A DNA stretch of 64,000 nt from Ravibacter sp037191015 (GCA_037191015.1 JBBCKD010000027.1:124001-188000); one strand, 5' to 3'; shown: positions 34,954 through 43,816, counted from the first letter of the stretch. Made by a program: numbers and translations. Notes: a model not told the origin generated them from the letters alone.

Positions 34954-36078
34954 ATGAAATCTCCCGTTTTCAACTCCCAGTTCTTCATTTTCGTAAAGAA
35001 AGAGTTCCTCCATGTTTTCCGCGACAGGAAGACACTACTGATGCTTTTCGGCCTCCCTGTTGTCCAGATCGTCCTTTTCGGGTTTGCATTGACAAACGAG
35101 GTTAAAAATTCAAAAATTGTAGTTTGTGATTATGCGAAAGACGCGGCCTCACAGCAAATTATCAGCAGATTAGCCGCCGGCAATCATTTTGAGATCGAAA
35201 AATCGCTGCTCAGCCACCGGCAGATAGAAGCTGCATTCAAGGAAGGCAAAATCAAGCTGGCCGTCATTTTCCCGGGTAATTTCTACAAAGACCTGGTACA
35301 TCTGAACAAAGCCCAGGTCCAGCTGATCACCGATGCATCAGATCCGAATACGGCCACTACCCTTAGCGGCTATGCCGCCGGCATCATCATGGACTATCAG
35401 AAAGAATTGACCCTGCAGCAGGACCTCCCCTATCGTATCCATACGGAAATGAGAATGATCTATAACCCGGAGCTGAAGGCGGCCGTCAATTTTGTGCCGG
35501 GCGTAATGTCGCTGATCCTGCTGCTCGTATGTGTGCTGATGACCTCTGTTTCGATAGTAAAAGAAAAAGAAAACGGGACGATGGAGGTATTGCTCGTTTC
35601 ACCTTTCCACCCCGTCCTGGTGATTATCTCCAAAGCCGTCCCCTACCTGTTTTTATCGCTTGTCAACCTGACGGTCATCCTGCTGCTGAGCGTCTTTGTG
35701 CTGGGCATGCCCGTTAACGGGAGTATCCTTCTCCTTTATGCGATGAGCACCCTTTTCATTATTACCGCACTTTCGCTCGGCCTGCTCATATCCAACAGCA
35801 CCGATTCGCAGCAATCGGCCATGCTGGTATCGCTGATGGGGATGCTGGTTCCGTCGATCCTCTTTACCGGGTTTATGTTTCCCCTCGAGAATATGCCTTA
35901 CGCCCTGCAGTTGGTGTCCAATGTCGTGCCGGCCAAATGGTATTATGTCATGGTTAAGTCCATCATGATCAAAGGTCTAGGCTTTTCGGCCATCTGGAAG
36001 GAAGCCCTGATCCTGGCGGGCATGACCCTCCTGCTGCTGGTTGTCAATATCAGGAAGTTTAAAATCAGGCTGGAATAA
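34954..36078 (+). CDS. ABC-2 permease 1 (YbhS-like)
   Basis: The 374-residue protein has one N-terminal helix, a roughly 150-residue periplasmic domain, and five C-terminal helices, the ABC2_membrane_3 layout. Typical segments are 'KKEFLHVFRDRKTLLMLFGLPVVQ' (N-terminal) and 'SIVKEKENGTMEVLLVSPF'. It forms the export channel with the next gene's product. Confidence 0.9.
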   Translation: MKSPVFNSQFFIFVKKEFLHVFRDRKTLLMLFGLPVVQIVLFGFALTNEVKNSKIVVCDYAKDAASQQIISRLAAGNHFEIEKSLLSHRQIEAAFKEGKIKLAVIFPGNFYKDLVHLNKAQVQLITDASDPNTATTLSGYAAGIIMDYQKELTLQQDLPYRIHTEMRMIYNPELKAAVNFVPGVMSLILLLVCVLMTSVSIVKEKENGTMEVLLVSPFHPVLVIISKAVPYLFLSLVNLTVILLLSVFVLGMPVNGSILLLYAMSTLFIITALSLGLLISNSTDSQQSAMLVSLMGMLVPSILFTGFMFPLENMPYALQLVSNVVPAKWYYVMVKSIMIKGLGFSAIWKEALILAGMTLLLLVVNIRKFKIRLE

Positions 36079-36090
36079 CTCTACCAACCC

Positions 36091-37212
36091 ATGCGAACGT
36101 TACAATTTTTACTCCAGAAAGAATTCAGGCAGATTTTCCGCAACAAAGCCCTGCTGCCTTTGATATTTGTGGTACCGGTGATGCAGCTGCTCATCCTTCC
36201 CCTGGCGGCCGATTACGAGGTAAAGAACATCAACATTACCGTTGTCGATCATGACCATTCTGACTATTCGCGGAAGCTGATCTCCAAAATCGGGGCCTCG
36301 GGCTATTTCAGGCTGACGGGCTATGCCGCCGGTTTTGAGAAAGCATTCAGCGACATAGAGGACGACCGGTCTGACCTGGTCCTGGAAATACCGCACGGGT
36401 TTGAACGAAACCTGATCCGGGAAAATGACCAGCAGCTGTTTCTCGCCGTCAATGCGATCAATGGCGTAAAAGCCGGCCTGGGCGGCGCCTATCTCAACAG
36501 TATTATCGCCGACTACAATGCCGGTATCCGCCTGGATTGGATAGATTTCCCGAGATTCAGTCCTCTGCCGACCATCGAAGTCACAACATCTAACTGGTTC
36601 AACCCGTCTATGAACTATCGCTTCTATATGGTGCCGGGCATTCTGGCATTACTGGTGACCATGATAAGCGCCTATATGTGCTCGCTCAATATTGTGAAAG
36701 AAAAAGAAGCAGGCACCATCGAGCAGATCAATGTTACGCCTGTTAAAAAGTACCAGTTCATTTTAGGCAAGCTCATTCCTTTCTGGGTCATCGGGATGCT
36801 TGTTTTCAGCATCGGCCTGTTCATTATCGGCCGGCTGGTTTACGGCATAGTTCCTTTGGGCAACCTGTTCCTGCTTTACGGTTACCTGTCCATATACCTG
36901 GTTGCACTGCTCGGGTTGGGTCTGCTGATTTCAACCTATTCGGAGACACAGCAGCAGGCCATGTCCGTCGCTTTCTTCTTTATGATGATCTTTATACTTA
37001 TGAGCGGGCTCTTCACTCCTATCGAAAGCATGCCGCGATGGGCATATTTCATTACGCAGCTAAGTCCTGTTACCTACTTTATCGAAGTGATGCGGATGAT
37101 CGTGATGAAGGGGAGCGGTTTCAGAGAAATACAATATCATTTTCTTGTAATGACGGGTTTTGCCGTATTTTTGAACGGGTGGGCAATTCTGAATTACAGG
37201 AAGACCGGCTGA
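36091..37212 (+). CDS. ABC-2 permease 2 (YbhR-like)
   Basis: This 373-residue paralogue of the preceding permease begins 'LLQKEFRQIFRNKALLPLIF' and has 'NIVKEKEAGTIEQINVTPVKK', the matching intracellular coupling segment. Twelve bases separate it from permease 1. The operon ends 20 bases before the convergent YbdK-like gene, with no obvious terminator hairpin. Confidence 0.9.
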   Translation: MRTLQFLLQKEFRQIFRNKALLPLIFVVPVMQLLILPLAADYEVKNINITVVDHDHSDYSRKLISKIGASGYFRLTGYAAGFEKAFSDIEDDRSDLVLEIPHGFERNLIRENDQQLFLAVNAINGVKAGLGGAYLNSIIADYNAGIRLDWIDFPRFSPLPTIEVTTSNWFNPSMNYRFYMVPGILALLVTMISAYMCSLNIVKEKEAGTIEQINVTPVKKYQFILGKLIPFWVIGMLVFSIGLFIIGRLVYGIVPLGNLFLLYGYLSIYLVALLGLGLLISTYSETQQQAMSVAFFFMMIFILMSGLFTPIESMPRWAYFITQLSPVTYFIEVMRMIVMKGSGFREIQYHFLVMTGFAVFLNGWAILNYRKTG

Positions 37213-37232
37213 CGGCAAGGCAACCCGGTCGC

Positions 37233-38333
37233 CTAATACAATCCCATACGGGTTTCACGTACGATATAGTCCACAACCGCCTTAAGGTCGCCGGTTTCTT
37301 CAAACACCGCCAGCTGACGGTCAGCCCCGGTGCCGTGCTCCAGGATGGTATGAACGTATTCCACCTCTTTGCGGCTCCCCAACTCATCTACTACGTCGTC
37401 GATAAAATCCAGCAGCTCATAAGCAAGCACTTTATATTCTACCTCTTCCTGTTTTCCGAAGTCAATCAGCTTACTATGTATGCCATACCGGGCTGCACGC
37501 CATTTGTTTTCGTTCAGCAGCACCCGGCGATATCCTCTGAAATTCAGGTTCTGCCGGTGCAGCTTATGAATCTTTGCAATCAGCGCCTGCATAACAGCCG
37601 CCAGGCAAATGGTTTCCTCCAGCCTCAGCGGCACATCGCAGATCCGGAACTCAATTGTATTGAACACCGGGTGAAGCCTGATATCCCACCAGATCTTCTT
37701 CCCGTTGTCGATGCATTTGGTTTTGATCAGCAGGTTGACGTAGTCGTCATATTCATGTATGGAAGAAAAAAAATCGGGCAGGCCGGTCCTCGGAAATTTG
37801 TCAAATACTTTTGAACGATAGGATTTAAAACCAGTATTGCGGCCGCACCAGAACGGCGAATTGGTCGACAGCGCATATACGTGCGGCAGGAAATACCGCA
37901 CCGCATTCATGATATGGATGCCTTCGCTGCGGTTTTCCAGCCCTACATGTACGTGCATCCCGAATATCAGGTTCCCGCGCGCCACATCCCGCATTTCATC
38001 GATGATCTCGTTGTAACGCGGATCTTCGGTGATCAGCTGATCCGCCCAGTCGGCAAACGGGTGGGTTCCGGCAGCCGCTACCCACAATCCCTGGTCGTCG
38101 GCAAGGCCCAGGATCATCTTCCGCAGGTAGTTTACCTCCTCCCGGGCCTCCTGTATGTTGTGACATACGTTCGTGCCCACTTCCACCACGGCCTGGTGCA
38201 TTTCCGCTTTCACCCGTTCTTTTAAAAGTATCTTCCCGCCGTCCACAATCTTTGACATATGCGAGCGCAGATTGCGCGTCACAGGGTCTATTGTCTGGAA
38301 TTCCTCTTCGATTCCAAGTGTGAACATCGCCAT
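37233..38333 (-). CDS. YbdK/GCS2-family carboxylate-amine ligase
   Basis: The 366-residue protein carries the GCS2 hallmarks: 'FTLGIEEEFQTIDP' (4-17) at the start, 'GTHPFADW' and 'IFGMHVHVGLENR' in the core, and 'TIEFRICDVPLRLEETI' later. Members have the glutamine synthetase-like fold and join a carboxylate to an amine with ATP; E. coli YbdK has weak glutamate-cysteine ligase activity. It is the last gene of a three-gene minus-strand cluster (esterase, ATP-grasp, this ligase), 52 bases after the ATP-grasp gene. The true substrates are unknown. Confidence 0.9.
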   Translation of the reverse strand: MAMFTLGIEEEFQTIDPVTRNLRSHMSKIVDGGKILLKERVKAEMHQAVVEVGTNVCHNIQEAREEVNYLRKMILGLADDQGLWVAAAGTHPFADWADQLITEDPRYNEIIDEMRDVARGNLIFGMHVHVGLENRSEGIHIMNAVRYFLPHVYALSTNSPFWCGRNTGFKSYRSKVFDKFPRTGLPDFFSSIHEYDDYVNLLIKTKCIDNGKKIWWDIRLHPVFNTIEFRICDVPLRLEETICLAAVMQALIAKIHKLHRQNLNFRGYRRVLLNENKWRAARYGIHSKLIDFGKQEEVEYKVLAYELLDFIDDVVDELGSRKEVEYVHTILEHGTGADRQLAVFEETGDLKAVVDYIVRETRMGLY

Positions 38334-38385
38334 AGATGGTACCGGTTAGTTAGTCTGGTATCGGTGTGTATAATATTGATTTTGC

Positions 38386-39555
38386 CTATTTCTTTGTTTT
38401 TTTTGCGGGTGCTTTGGCAGCCGGTTTTTCTACCGCCGGCTTCGCAGCCCTGGCTTTTGCCGGAGCCTTGGCGGCAACCGGAACGGCAGCAGGCTCAGCT
38501 TCCTTCTGCCTGGCGGGCGCCGGGGCTTTCACTTTGGCGGGGCTGCTCTTTTTCGCAGTCGCCACTTTCTTTCCTGCCTCTCCTTTTCTATCAGAGACAG
38601 GAGTGGTCATTGCCGATGTACGGACAAATGAACCCCAGGTAAGGTTATTTTTGCCCGGTTCCTGCAGTTGCGCGCGTTCGATAGCCATATTTGCCGCAGC
38701 TTCCACTACCCATTCGAAGTTATCCTGCCCTACCGAGTAGATATCTGCGTCCGGAGCGGGATTACAAAAGTCTATGGCATAAGGTATACCGTCTCTTACT
38801 GCAAACTCGACCGTATTAAAATCGTACCCCAGGGCTTTGTTCAGCCGCAATACATAATCGTGAATAGTCGCCAGGAGCTTCTCTCCCGCCGGGCCGCTGG
38901 CATTCATACTGGCGGCATAGCGGAGATGATGCGGGTTTCGCGGTTCGTAGGGCATGATACGTACCTCTTTCCCGCCTATGCAATAGCAACGGAAATAATC
39001 ATCAAAAACGATCTCCTCCTGCAGCATCATCACCAGTTGACCGGTTTCTTCATGCTTGTTCCAGAGGTCCTGCGGGTCTGCCACCCGGTAGACGCTCTTC
39101 CACCCGCCGCCGGCGTGAGGCTTCATATAAGCGGGGAAACGAACATAATCAAACATCTGGTGCCAGTCCATCGGGAATTTCAGGTTCCGGAAAGAAGTCT
39201 CCGTCGTGTCGGTCGGCCTTTCCTTCGACGGCAGCAGCACGGTCCTGGGTACCGGTACGCCGATGGTTTCGGCAAGACAATTGTTAAAGAATTTTTCATC
39301 GGCACTCCACCAGAAAGGATTATTGATCACGGCAGTACCCATCAGCGCCGCATTTTTAAGATAGGCCCTGTAAAATGGTACATCCTGCGAAATACGGTCG
39401 ATGATGACGGCGTAATCCGTAGCAACTGCCTGCTGAACGCTTCCTATCTGAACTGCCTCCGCAACTATGCCCTTTATATTCTTTTTATTGACCCTTTCTA
39501 CAAAAGCATGCGGAAAAGTATTCTCCATGCCGAACAATATGCCTATTTTTTTCAT
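38386..39555 (-). CDS. ATP-grasp ligase-like protein with basic histone-like tail
   Basis: The 389-residue protein has an ATP-grasp core: 'YMKPHAGGGWKSVYRV' (143-158, Lys145), 'LQEEIVFDDYFRCY' and 'TVEFAVRDGIPYAIDFCNPA' (248-267; metal-binding Glu250, Asp262, Asn265). Residues 317-389 form a Lys/Ala/Pro tail with repeats such as AAKAPAKARAAKPA, resembling histone H1 or nucleoid-associated tails. ATP-grasp plus GCS2 is the arrangement of two-step peptide ligation, as in glutathione synthesis. The tail could bind a polyanion or be a low-complexity linker; that is inference. Confidence 0.85.
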   Translation of the reverse strand: MKKIGILFGMENTFPHAFVERVNKKNIKGIVAEAVQIGSVQQAVATDYAVIIDRISQDVPFYRAYLKNAALMGTAVINNPFWWSADEKFFNNCLAETIGVPVPRTVLLPSKERPTDTTETSFRNLKFPMDWHQMFDYVRFPAYMKPHAGGGWKSVYRVADPQDLWNKHEETGQLVMMLQEEIVFDDYFRCYCIGGKEVRIMPYEPRNPHHLRYAASMNASGPAGEKLLATIHDYVLRLNKALGYDFNTVEFAVRDGIPYAIDFCNPAPDADIYSVGQDNFEWVVEAAANMAIERAQLQEPGKNNLTWGSFVRTSAMTTPVSDRKGEAGKKVATAKKSSPAKVKAPAPARQKEAEPAAVPVAAKAPAKARAAKPAVEKPAAKAPAKKTKK

Positions 39556-39612
39556 TGGAATATGAAGTCTTTAATGATCCTGATATTGATAAAGCCGCCC
39601 CTCACGGAGCCT

Positions 39613-40323
39613 TTAAGAAAACATACGGGAAAGATAAGTAGGAAACATCTTATTCCATAGCGGCCAGTCGTGCTTTTCCCATCCCCAGATATTCAGCCAG
39701 TGGTCTACCCCTATACGATTGAGTATGCCCGACATCTGCACATTGCTGTTCAGGCATATATCCCATTCCGACGTTCCCAGCACGATCTTCATATGCCCAT
39801 ACCTCCACCCCTGCTCGTTGGCCATGTAATCGACCGGGTTATTAAAATAGAAATTGTCGTCGTAGTAGCCGTCCATAAACGTCTTCATGTCGAAAGCCCC
39901 GCTCATGCTCATCAGGTAATCCACTTTGTCGGGATGCCTGAACGCAAAGTTAGCGGCATGATACCCCCCGAAGCTGCAGCCGGCTACGGCTATCTTATCC
40001 ACATTACATTCGCTCTGGATAGCCGGAACCAGCTCGTGGGTAAGGAACTTATCATACTGTATATAATTATGCACCCTTTGGGCGGGGCGCAGGTGCTTGG
40101 CATACCAGGAATCCTCGTCGATCGCATCCACACAATAGATTTTAAACCGTCCGGAATCAACAAAACCGCTTACGGCATCGATCAGTCCGAAATCCTTTGC
40201 CTGGTAATAGCGGCCAAGTGTAGAAGGGAACAGGATGATCGGGTATCCCCAGTTTCCGAATACAAGCATTTCGATTTCTTTCTCCAAATGCCTGGAGTAG
40301 TACTTGATATGTCTTTGTTCCAA
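39613..40323 (-). CDS. Esterase D-like alpha/beta hydrolase
   Basis: The 236-residue protein is a PF00756-type esterase without signal peptide. The nucleophile elbow is AGCSFGGYHA (Ser117) and a C-terminal 'GWEKHDWPLW' supplies the catalytic His. The start is TTG at 40323; no ATG precedes the fold, and a TAA lies five codons upstream. It is first in the minus-strand cluster with the ATP-grasp and YbdK-like ligases, 57 bases apart. It may cleave, transfer or release the ligated product. Confidence 0.85.
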   Translation of the reverse strand: MEQRHIKYYSRHLEKEIEMLVFGNWGYPIILFPSTLGRYYQAKDFGLIDAVSGFVDSGRFKIYCVDAIDEDSWYAKHLRPAQRVHNYIQYDKFLTHELVPAIQSECNVDKIAVAGCSFGGYHAANFAFRHPDKVDYLMSMSGAFDMKTFMDGYYDDNFYFNNPVDYMANEQGWRYGHMKIVLGTSEWDICLNSNVQMSGILNRIGVDHWLNIWGWEKHDWPLWNKMFPTYLSRMFS

Positions 40324-40538
40324 AATCGTAATCTTTTAAAGTATAAAAAAATCGAACGCCAATCATCCGTTTAAAAAACGCTATCCAGTTGAAATATACA
40401 AAGAAATATTCAGTATGTTCAGTTCGGAAAGAGAGAGTTTTCTAAACTTTTTTTTCCTGACATTTTGCTTATATAAAGTTAATAAACAAATTTTGTATAT
40501 AAATTATGTTATACATAATAATAAAATCCAGCAAATTT

Positions 40539-41723
40539 ATGAACCAGGCTTACAGGAAGATTTTCTTTCAACTGGGCGTACTGATCCTGGCTGCGCTGAG
40601 CGCTCCGGCGCAGCAACCGGTTACAAAAGTGTTCGCTGCCGGTGAAGACGGCCACAAAAGCTATCGTATCCCGGCTATCGTTACGTTGCCCGGGGGCGAT
40701 CTCCTGGCCTTTGCCGAAGGACGGGTCGAGGGCTCCGGCGATTTCGGCGACATCAACATTGTCATGAAACGCAGCAGGGATAAAGGTAAGACCTGGTCTC
40801 CGATGCAGGTTGTGGCCGACTATGAAACGCTGCAGGCCGGAAACCCCGCTCCGGTCGTCGACCTGACCGACCCGGCCCACCCCGGCGGTCGGGTTTTCTT
40901 GTTTTATAATACCGGCAATAACCATGAATACGAGGTCCGTATGAAAAAAGGATATCGTGAAGTATGGTACAAGACCTCGGTCGACGGAGGGAAAACCTGG
41001 GATGAAGCTGTTAACATCACCGCTCAGACGCACAGGATCAACCAGCCGGAAGTAAATGAGGCCTACCGGTTCCCGGAAGATTGGCGCAGCTATGCCAATA
41101 CACCCGGGCATGCGATGCAATTCCACTCCGGTCCTTACAAGGGCAGGATCTATGTAGCGGCCAATCATTCGGAAGGGGATGCTAGAAAAGACTTTACCGA
41201 CTATGTAGCGCACGGCTACTATACCGATGACCACGGAAAAACTTTTAAAATCAGCGAAAACATACCGGTTTCAGGAAGTAATGAATCCACTGCGGCCCAG
41301 ATTTCCGGAGGAAGGCTGCTGTTCAACAGCCGGGATCAAAGCAGGAAAAAACGCTCCAGGATCGTTTCGGTAAGCAACGACGGAGGCGCCACCTGGACCA
41401 GCAGCGCACACGACCCCGATCTGCCGGACCCTGTTAACCAGGGAAGCCTGCTGGCCATCGGTAAATACAGGGGGAAGGAACATATCGCATTTTCTAATGC
41501 TGCAGATCCGAGCCGCCGCGACAACCTGACATTACGCATTAGCAACGACGACGGAAAAACCTGGTTCAGAAATATCCCTGTAGCCAAAAGCCCCGAAGGC
41601 TACACGGGGTCAGCATATGCCGCATATTCCGATATCGTTGTCCTGAGCCCCCGGCAGATCGGTATCCTCTTTGAGCGGGATGACTACCGGGAAATTGTCT
41701 TCACAAGCATATTATGGCAGTAA
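40539..41723 (+). CDS. Secreted sialidase (GH33)
   Basis: From the ATG at 40539 the product is 394 residues, with signal peptide ending SAPAQQ. The sialidase FRIP-type motif appears as YRIPAIV, and four Asp boxes are visible: SRDKGKTW, SVDGGKTW, SNDGGATW and SNDDGKTW. A longer reading from 40506 adds eleven residues before the signal and is less likely. Exo-sialidases free sialic acid from glycoconjugates. No sialic-acid transport or catabolic gene is nearby, so it may serve scavenging by partners or act on another nonulosonic acid. Confidence 0.9.
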   Translation: MNQAYRKIFFQLGVLILAALSAPAQQPVTKVFAAGEDGHKSYRIPAIVTLPGGDLLAFAEGRVEGSGDFGDINIVMKRSRDKGKTWSPMQVVADYETLQAGNPAPVVDLTDPAHPGGRVFLFYNTGNNHEYEVRMKKGYREVWYKTSVDGGKTWDEAVNITAQTHRINQPEVNEAYRFPEDWRSYANTPGHAMQFHSGPYKGRIYVAANHSEGDARKDFTDYVAHGYYTDDHGKTFKISENIPVSGSNESTAAQISGGRLLFNSRDQSRKKRSRIVSVSNDGGATWTSSAHDPDLPDPVNQGSLLAIGKYRGKEHIAFSNAADPSRRDNLTLRISNDDGKTWFRNIPVAKSPEGYTGSAYAAYSDIVVLSPRQIGILFERDDYREIVFTSILWQ

Positions 41724-41764
41724 GATGTTTAAAAAGTGGCGGTTCGCCACTTTTTAAACATCTT
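41722..41764. terminator. Bidirectional terminator, perfect 20-bp stem
   Basis: Positions 41722-41741 are exactly complementary to 41745-41764, with a 3-base loop GTT. The stop codon of the sialidase lies in the 5' arm. A- and T-runs in the arms give U tracts in both directions, serving the convergent sialidase and catalase genes. Confidence 0.9.
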
Positions 41765-41829
41765 TAACAGGGATTAAACAGGACCCCCTCTTGTGAAACT
41801 CTCTTTAAGACCCTGAAACCGGGCCTGAT

Positions 41830-43338
41830 CTATCTGATGGTCGGTCTTGGCGCCCACCTGTCGTAGGGGGCCATATCGAAATTGTCTACTTCTTCCATAC
41901 TCAGACCGAGCGCATTTGCCACGCCCTCGCCGTATTCGGGATCTGCCCGGTAGCAATTCCTGATATGCCGGATCTGGATGAATTTTTCAGCACCCCCGAC
42001 CTGCGCGGCCGTGTTGCGAAACAACAGGTCTGCTTTTCCGTCGGCCTTGATGATGCGGAACAGGTCGCCCGGCTGCGTGAAGTAATCCTCGTCATCGTCT
42101 CTGAAATTATGGGCATACGCCGCTCCTTCCAGTTCCAGGGGAGGCTCCTTTGCGCCCGGTTGCTCCTGCCATTCGCCGTAGCTGTTCGGCTCGTAATGCA
42201 GCGTGGCGCCATAGTTGCCGTCTACGCGCATCGCACCGTCACGGTGGTAAGCGTGATAGGGACAGGTCGGTTTGTTGACCGGGATCTGGTAATGATTTAC
42301 GCCGAGCCTGTACCGCTGGGCATCGCCGTAGGAAAACAGTCTTCCCTGCAGCATCTTATCCGGGGAAAACCCGATACCGGGGACGATATTCGTAGGGTTG
42401 AAAGCAGCCTGTTCCACATCCTGGAAATAGTTGTCAGGATTCCGGTTCAGCTCGAACTCGCCGACGGGAATAAGAGGAAAATCTTTTTTCGACCAGACTT
42501 TCGTCAGATCGAACGGATGGAAGCGGTAGGTTTTGGCCTGCTCCTCCGTCATGATTTGCACAAACAGCTTCCATTTGGGAAAATCGCCCCGCTCAATGGC
42601 GTCAAAAAGATCCCGTTGTGACGATTCCCTGTCGGTCCCCACAACTTTTGCGGCTTCTTCGTCAGACAGGTTTTCGATGCCCTGTTGCGTTACAAAATGG
42701 AATTTTACCCAGTACCTTACGTTATCGCTGTTGATGAAGCTGTAGGTATGGCTGCCGAAGCCGTGCATATGCCGGTAGCCTCTGGGGATACCACGATCGC
42801 TCATTACGATCGTTACCTGGTGGAGTGATTCAGGCAGCAGCGTCCAGAAGTCCCAGTTGTTGTTGGCGCTCCTGAGATTGGTTTTCGGGTCCCGCTTGAC
42901 AGCATGGTTCAGGTCCGGAAATTTCATCGGGTCCCGGAAAAAGAATACCGGGGTATTATTGCCGACCAGGTCCCATATGCCCTCGTCTGTGTAAAATTTA
43001 AGCGCAAAGCCCCGGATGTCCCGTTCAGCATCGGCGGCGCCCCGCTCGCCGGCGACGGTCGAAAAACGGGCGAACATTTCCGTTTTCTTGCCGATCTCGC
43101 TGAAAATGGAGGCTTTTGAGAAACGGGTAATATCGTGCGTAACAGTAAAGGTACCGAAGGCTCCCGAACCTTTGGCGTGCATCCGGCGCTCGGGAATCAG
43201 CTCCCGGTCGAAATTGGCCATTTTTTCAAGAAACCAGAAGTCCTGCATGAGCATCGGACCGCGCGGCCCGGCCGTTTGTACGTTCTGATTGTCGGGGACC
43301 GGCGCACCCGTCTGCCTGGTTAACTTTTTGTCATCCAT
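41830..43338 (-). CDS. Monofunctional haem catalase (clade 3)
   Basis: This 502-residue enzyme decomposes H2O2. Catalytic His54 (RRMHAKGSGAFG), Asn127 (VGNNTPVFF) and haem-ligand Tyr337 (RLFSYGDAQRYRLG) are all present, and length fits small-subunit clade 3 catalases. It has no signal peptide, so it is cytoplasmic. The XRE-type regulator gene starts on the same strand 44 bases upstream and ends near the catalase start, and may be cotranscribed. Confidence 0.96.
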   Translation of the reverse strand: MDDKKLTRQTGAPVPDNQNVQTAGPRGPMLMQDFWFLEKMANFDRELIPERRMHAKGSGAFGTFTVTHDITRFSKASIFSEIGKKTEMFARFSTVAGERGAADAERDIRGFALKFYTDEGIWDLVGNNTPVFFFRDPMKFPDLNHAVKRDPKTNLRSANNNWDFWTLLPESLHQVTIVMSDRGIPRGYRHMHGFGSHTYSFINSDNVRYWVKFHFVTQQGIENLSDEEAAKVVGTDRESSQRDLFDAIERGDFPKWKLFVQIMTEEQAKTYRFHPFDLTKVWSKKDFPLIPVGEFELNRNPDNYFQDVEQAAFNPTNIVPGIGFSPDKMLQGRLFSYGDAQRYRLGVNHYQIPVNKPTCPYHAYHRDGAMRVDGNYGATLHYEPNSYGEWQEQPGAKEPPLELEGAAYAHNFRDDDEDYFTQPGDLFRIIKADGKADLLFRNTAAQVGGAEKFIQIRHIRNCYRADPEYGEGVANALGLSMEEVDNFDMAPYDRWAPRPTIR

Positions 43339-43381
43339 GTCTGTTTTATGTTTATATGGGTTTATGATGTAGTGCTGATTT

Positions 43382-43591
43382 TCACTCCTCCTGCTTATCT
43401 TTCAGCCGGAGTTCTACCTCTACTTCGAGGGCCTTACACACGCGGGGAAACATATTTTCATAATGCGGCCGGCGTATCCCGTTCTCCCACTGGGCAACGA
43501 GAGACCGGGGAACACCCACCTTTTCCGCCAGCTCCTTCTGGGTAAAACCTCGTTTTTTCCGCCATATGGCTATTTGCTCGCCTCTCTGCAT
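43382..43591 (-). CDS. XRE-family helix-turn-helix regulator
   Basis: The 69-residue protein is a single helix-turn-helix: 'RKKRGFTQKELAEKVGVPRS' (11-30) with 'LVAQWENGIRRP' as the recognition segment. It is almost nothing but DNA-binding domain and ends in an acidic/basic tail. It precedes catalase by 43 bases. A direct repeat GTTAGCATAA(C/T)GCATAC at 43629 and 43807 sits between it and the divergent gene, a candidate operator. Confidence 0.85.
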   Translation of the reverse strand: MQRGEQIAIWRKKRGFTQKELAEKVGVPRSLVAQWENGIRRPHYENMFPRVCKALEVEVELRLKDKQEE

Positions 43592-43628
43592 CTGGAAATT
43601 AAAAAGTCAATAAAAGCCAGGTTTTTAT

Positions 43629-43645
43629 GTTAGCATAACGCATAC
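43629..43645. promoter_or_regulatory. Candidate XRE operator copy 1
   Basis: GTTAGCATAACGCATAC, a quasi-palindrome of form GTnnGCnTnAnGCnnAC. It lies 38 bases upstream of the xre ATG and 50 bases upstream of a small divergent ORF. It is repeated at 43807 with one base change, and the first seven bases also occur at 43786-43792. Confidence 0.5.
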
Positions 43646-43678
43646 AATTGTTACACACACCTAAATTAAATCAATTTC

Positions 43679-43816
43679 ATGAAAACGCAAACATTTAGGA
43701 AAATACCGGGACTTACTTATCTTTTCTCCGGTTATTGCTGCTTTCTCCTTAATGACCCCGGATTTTTCCACCCGGGTGGAAAAAAGTTAGCAATGTATAG
43801 GAAAACGTTAGCATAA
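43679..43816 (+). CDS. Possible 45-codon leader ORF after promoter copy 1
   Basis: ATG at 43679 opens a 45-codon frame ending TAA at 43816. Its beginning (MKTQTF) resembles the internal start MKMQTS of the next gene, and the 50 bases upstream resemble that gene's upstream region. It is probably a duplicated and decayed leader rather than a functional gene. Confidence 0.3.
   Translation: MKTQTFRKIPGLTYLFSGYCCFLLNDPGFFHPGGKKLAMYRKTLA

Noticed and set aside
38668..39660. 330-residue plus ORF
   Set aside because: It is antisense to the ATP-grasp gene; no motif, no promoter.
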